DNA from: Oscillospiraceae bacterium
Lineage (GTDB): Bacteria > Bacillota > Clostridia > Oscillospirales > Oscillospiraceae
Length of the DNA: 6,500 bases
Assembly (NCBI GenBank): GCA_028708585.1
Contig: JAQVYO010000086.1
Coordinates: forward strand, 1-6,500
Direction: 5' to 3'
Part shown: positions 5,910 to 6,500 of the stretch, piece after piece
Position numbering within the stretch: position 1 is the stretch's first letter
Layout of the letters: each line of letters opens with the position of its first letter
The notes under the pieces: generated by a model
Told to the model about the DNA's origin: nothing
The model's input: the letters and a program-made list of their open reading frames with translations, nothing else
Database searches by the model: none
Position numbers and translations under genes: made by a program

Positions 5910-6183
5910 AATAGCTGAAAGACAATGAAGGAAACAAGACATGTCCCTTCCCCTTCCAGAGAGCCTGTGGCCGGTGCGAACAGGCAAGGGGAAACATGTG
6001 TATAGCTCATTCCGGAGTCGCCCGTTTCAAGCGCAGCCCAGAACGGGACGGATAGGGCGCCGTTACAGGCCCGGGCCTTGTTAGAGGCCGTCGAGGGCTG
6101 CCCGGGTAACCGGCGGCTAAATTAGGGTGGTACCGCGTATTTATAATTACGCCCCTGACATTTTGTCCGGGGCGTGTTGTTTT
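5910..6183 (+). promoter_or_regulatory. Leucine T-box riboswitch controlling leuA
   Basis: This leader senses uncharged tRNA and permits readthrough when leucine is scarce. In Stem I, GGAA (near 5929) pairs with TTCC (6010-6013), ACATGT (5939-5944) pairs with ACATGT (5994-5999), and CCCCTT pairs with AAGGGG. An AGAGAG segment precedes a distal stem GCCTGT/ACAGGC whose loop carries GGTGCGA, the usual AG-bulge and distal-loop pattern. The specifier loop holds CTC (6006-6008), a leucine codon, followed by A. A further stem pairs GTTAC (6062-6066) with GTAAC (6106-6110), continued by CCGGGC/GCCCGG. The T-box core AGGGTGGTACCGCG (6124-6137) has TGGT to pair with the ACCA end of tRNA-Leu. AGGG and CGTA of the core can pair with CCCT and TACG (6148-6156) as antiterminator, which excludes the terminator. 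The downstream gene, leuA, agrees with the specifier. Confidence 0.96.
6149..6183 (+). terminator. T-box-controlled terminator before leuA
   Basis: ACGCCCC (6149-6155) pairs with GGGGCGT (6169-6175), with an inner GAC/GTC extension, followed by GTTGTTTT. The left arm is also needed for the antiterminator, so charged and uncharged tRNA-Leu select between the two folds. Confidence 0.93.
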
Positions 6184-6237
6184 ATCATTCTTCAGGCGGG
6201 CACGCTTCCGGACTCTAAATCAAAGGAGGATCCCGCT

Positions 6238-6500
6238 ATGAATCAAAGCTTTGAGAAATATGCCCCTTTTGTTCCTGCTCCCATGGCAGCCCGCGATTGG
6301 CCCGGGAAGCAGCTGAAAAAAGCGCCTGTCTGGTGCAGCGTGGATCTGCGGGACGGCAACCAGGCCCTTGTGGATCCCATGAATTTACAGGAAAAGCTGG
6401 AAATGTTCGAGACACTGGTAAAAATCGGCTTTAAAGAAATCGAAGTAGGCTTTCCCTCCGCTTCCGAAACCGAATTTGAAATTCTGCGCACTCTCATTGA
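6238..6500 (+). CDS. leuA: 2-isopropylmalate synthase (start only)
   Basis: The first 87 codons of leuA are present; the gene runs off the right edge. The enzyme condenses acetyl-CoA with 2-oxoisovalerate to 2-isopropylmalate, the first committed step of leucine synthesis, in the cytosol. The N-terminus KYAPFVPAPMAARDWP is typical of the longer LeuA type (about 550 residues), in which residues of this sort precede the TIM barrel. The barrel begins with APVWCSVDLRDGNQALVDPM (29-48), whose LRDGNQ signature supplies the catalytic Arg-Asp pair and a metal-binding Asp. IGFKEIEVGFPSAS (62-75) is the next conserved strand. AAAGGAGGA (6222-6230) lies seven bases before the ATG. Expression should depend on the leucine T-box directly upstream. 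Regulatory C-terminal sequence lies outside the window. Confidence 0.96.
   Translation, partial: MNQSFEKYAPFVPAPMAARDWPGKQLKKAPVWCSVDLRDGNQALVDPMNLQEKLEMFETLVKIGFKEIEVGFPSASETEFEILRTLI

Noticed and set aside
5726..6010. Minus-strand frame of 94 codons
   Set aside because: It is antisense to the T-box Stem I and both divergent promoters, with no plausible product.
6243..6497. Minus-strand frame of 84 codons
   Set aside because: It is the complement of the start of leuA.

Overview
The window looks like a chromosomal segment from a spore-forming member of class Clostridia, probably an Oscillospirales/Ruminococcaceae-type organism. The grounds are a YlbJ-type sporulation membrane protein, a clostridial PRK06851-type P-loop protein, a small four-cysteine protein of a clostridial type, a leucine T-box in front of leuA, strong GGAGG-type ribosome binding sites and medium GC content. 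This taxonomic call is inference; no rRNA gene is present to fix it.

Layout, left to right. (1) About 107-1546, plus strand: ylbJ with a probable TTG start, followed 36 nt later by a 70-residue four-cysteine protein, closed by a strong hairpin terminator at 1572-1620. (2) 1622-1843: a short interval I cannot assign. (3) 1844-3970, minus strand: a glycerol uptake locus. A perfect -10 box at 3941-3946 precedes the remains of a glycerol kinase gene (glpK, about 3873-2742), which is broken by stops, frame changes and internal deletions. An apparently intact glycerol facilitator gene (glpF, 2669-1926) follows, then a terminator hairpin. (4) About 3970-4415: intergenic DNA with palindromes, an orphan minus-strand terminator and a leader hairpin. 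(5) 4416-5498, plus strand: a PRK06851-type ATPase whose two halves look like a duplication in which only the first keeps its Walker A motif. (6) 5605-5805, minus strand: tRNA-Gln(CUG) with its own promoter and terminator. (7) 5874-6500, plus strand: promoter, leucine T-box riboswitch (specifier CUC), terminator and the first 87 codons of leuA.

The main hidden feature is the glpK pseudogene. The 1.2 kb upstream of glpF has no long reading frame and looks empty, but read on the minus strand across frames it gives a collinear series of glycerol-kinase motifs. A facilitator gene therefore survives next to its dead kinase partner and probably still depends on the old operon promoter. The facilitator also has NPS and NPC in place of the two canonical NPA motifs. 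I saw no CRISPR array, transposase, integrase, phage gene or defence system.
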